Shown: piece after piece, positions 4,543 to 5,903 of the stretch
How positions within the stretch are numbered: the stretch's first letter is position 1
How the letters are laid out: the number at the start of each line of letters is the position of its first letter
Source of the DNA: Acidobacteriota bacterium
GTDB lineage: Bacteria > Acidobacteriota > Blastocatellia > Pyrinomonadales > Pyrinomonadaceae
Length of the DNA stretch: 5,903 bases
Direction: 5' to 3'
Assembly: GCA_029777145.1 (NCBI GenBank)
Contig: JAKOSS010000852.1
Location: 1-5,903, forward strand
Position numbers and translations under genes: made by a program
The notes under the pieces: model-generated
What the model saw: the letters and a program-made list of their open reading frames with translations, nothing else
The model's database searches: none
What the model was told of the DNA's origin: nothing

Positions 4543-5903
<1,361 letters not shown>

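Overview
This window looks like a chromosomal segment of a soil or freshwater bacterium, most probably an acidobacterium of the Blastocatellia/Pyrinomonadaceae type. That placement is an inference from codon and base style, from many short palindromic intergenic repeats, from A-rich 'caaaatcc' style spacers and from start sites without a Shine-Dalgarno sequence. No marker gene proves it. All recognisable genes lie on the + strand.

Layout. Bases 1-345 are non-coding: a long imperfect inverted repeat (1-58 against 145-203) and the first copy of a 64-bp hairpin repeat. A four-helix membrane protein of unknown function (346-897) follows, then the second copy of the 64-bp repeat. From 1014 to 1862 lies a REP/RAYT locus: fifteen 7-bp heptamers, six head-to-tail REP-like units, a single-domain HUH/Y1 REP-associated tyrosine transposase (1298-1813), and one REP in the opposite orientation just behind it. 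Next come a DUF1579-type protein (1975-2436) and a second repeat block (2439-2759). That block holds a short heptamer run joined to a REP in the same register as at the first locus, then a 94-bp tandem duplication that starts inside the REP, then an A-rich spacer.

The right half is denser. It holds an HD-domain phosphohydrolase-like protein (2760-3344), a complete yefM-yoeB toxin-antitoxin pair (3416-3980) with a TGTACA-type operator touching the antitoxin start codon, a DinB-fold protein (4022-4495), and an EthA-like Baeyer-Villiger monooxygenase that runs off the right edge (from 4543).

How the parts relate. The repeat half appears to be shaped by REP amplification: the transposase is the likely driver, and the copies at 1116-1282, 1832-1862 and 2457-2484 its likely substrates or products. 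YefM and YoeB form an autoregulated pair, and the DinB gene, 41 bases behind the toxin, may be read through from it. Several transcription-unit-leading genes have a -10-like hexamer only 7-10 bases before the ATG and no Shine-Dalgarno sequence, while the internal genes yoeB and DinB have one. This suggests leaderless transcription of first genes. No new defence system or CRISPR array is visible. The most unusual material is the modular repeat architecture around the RAYT.
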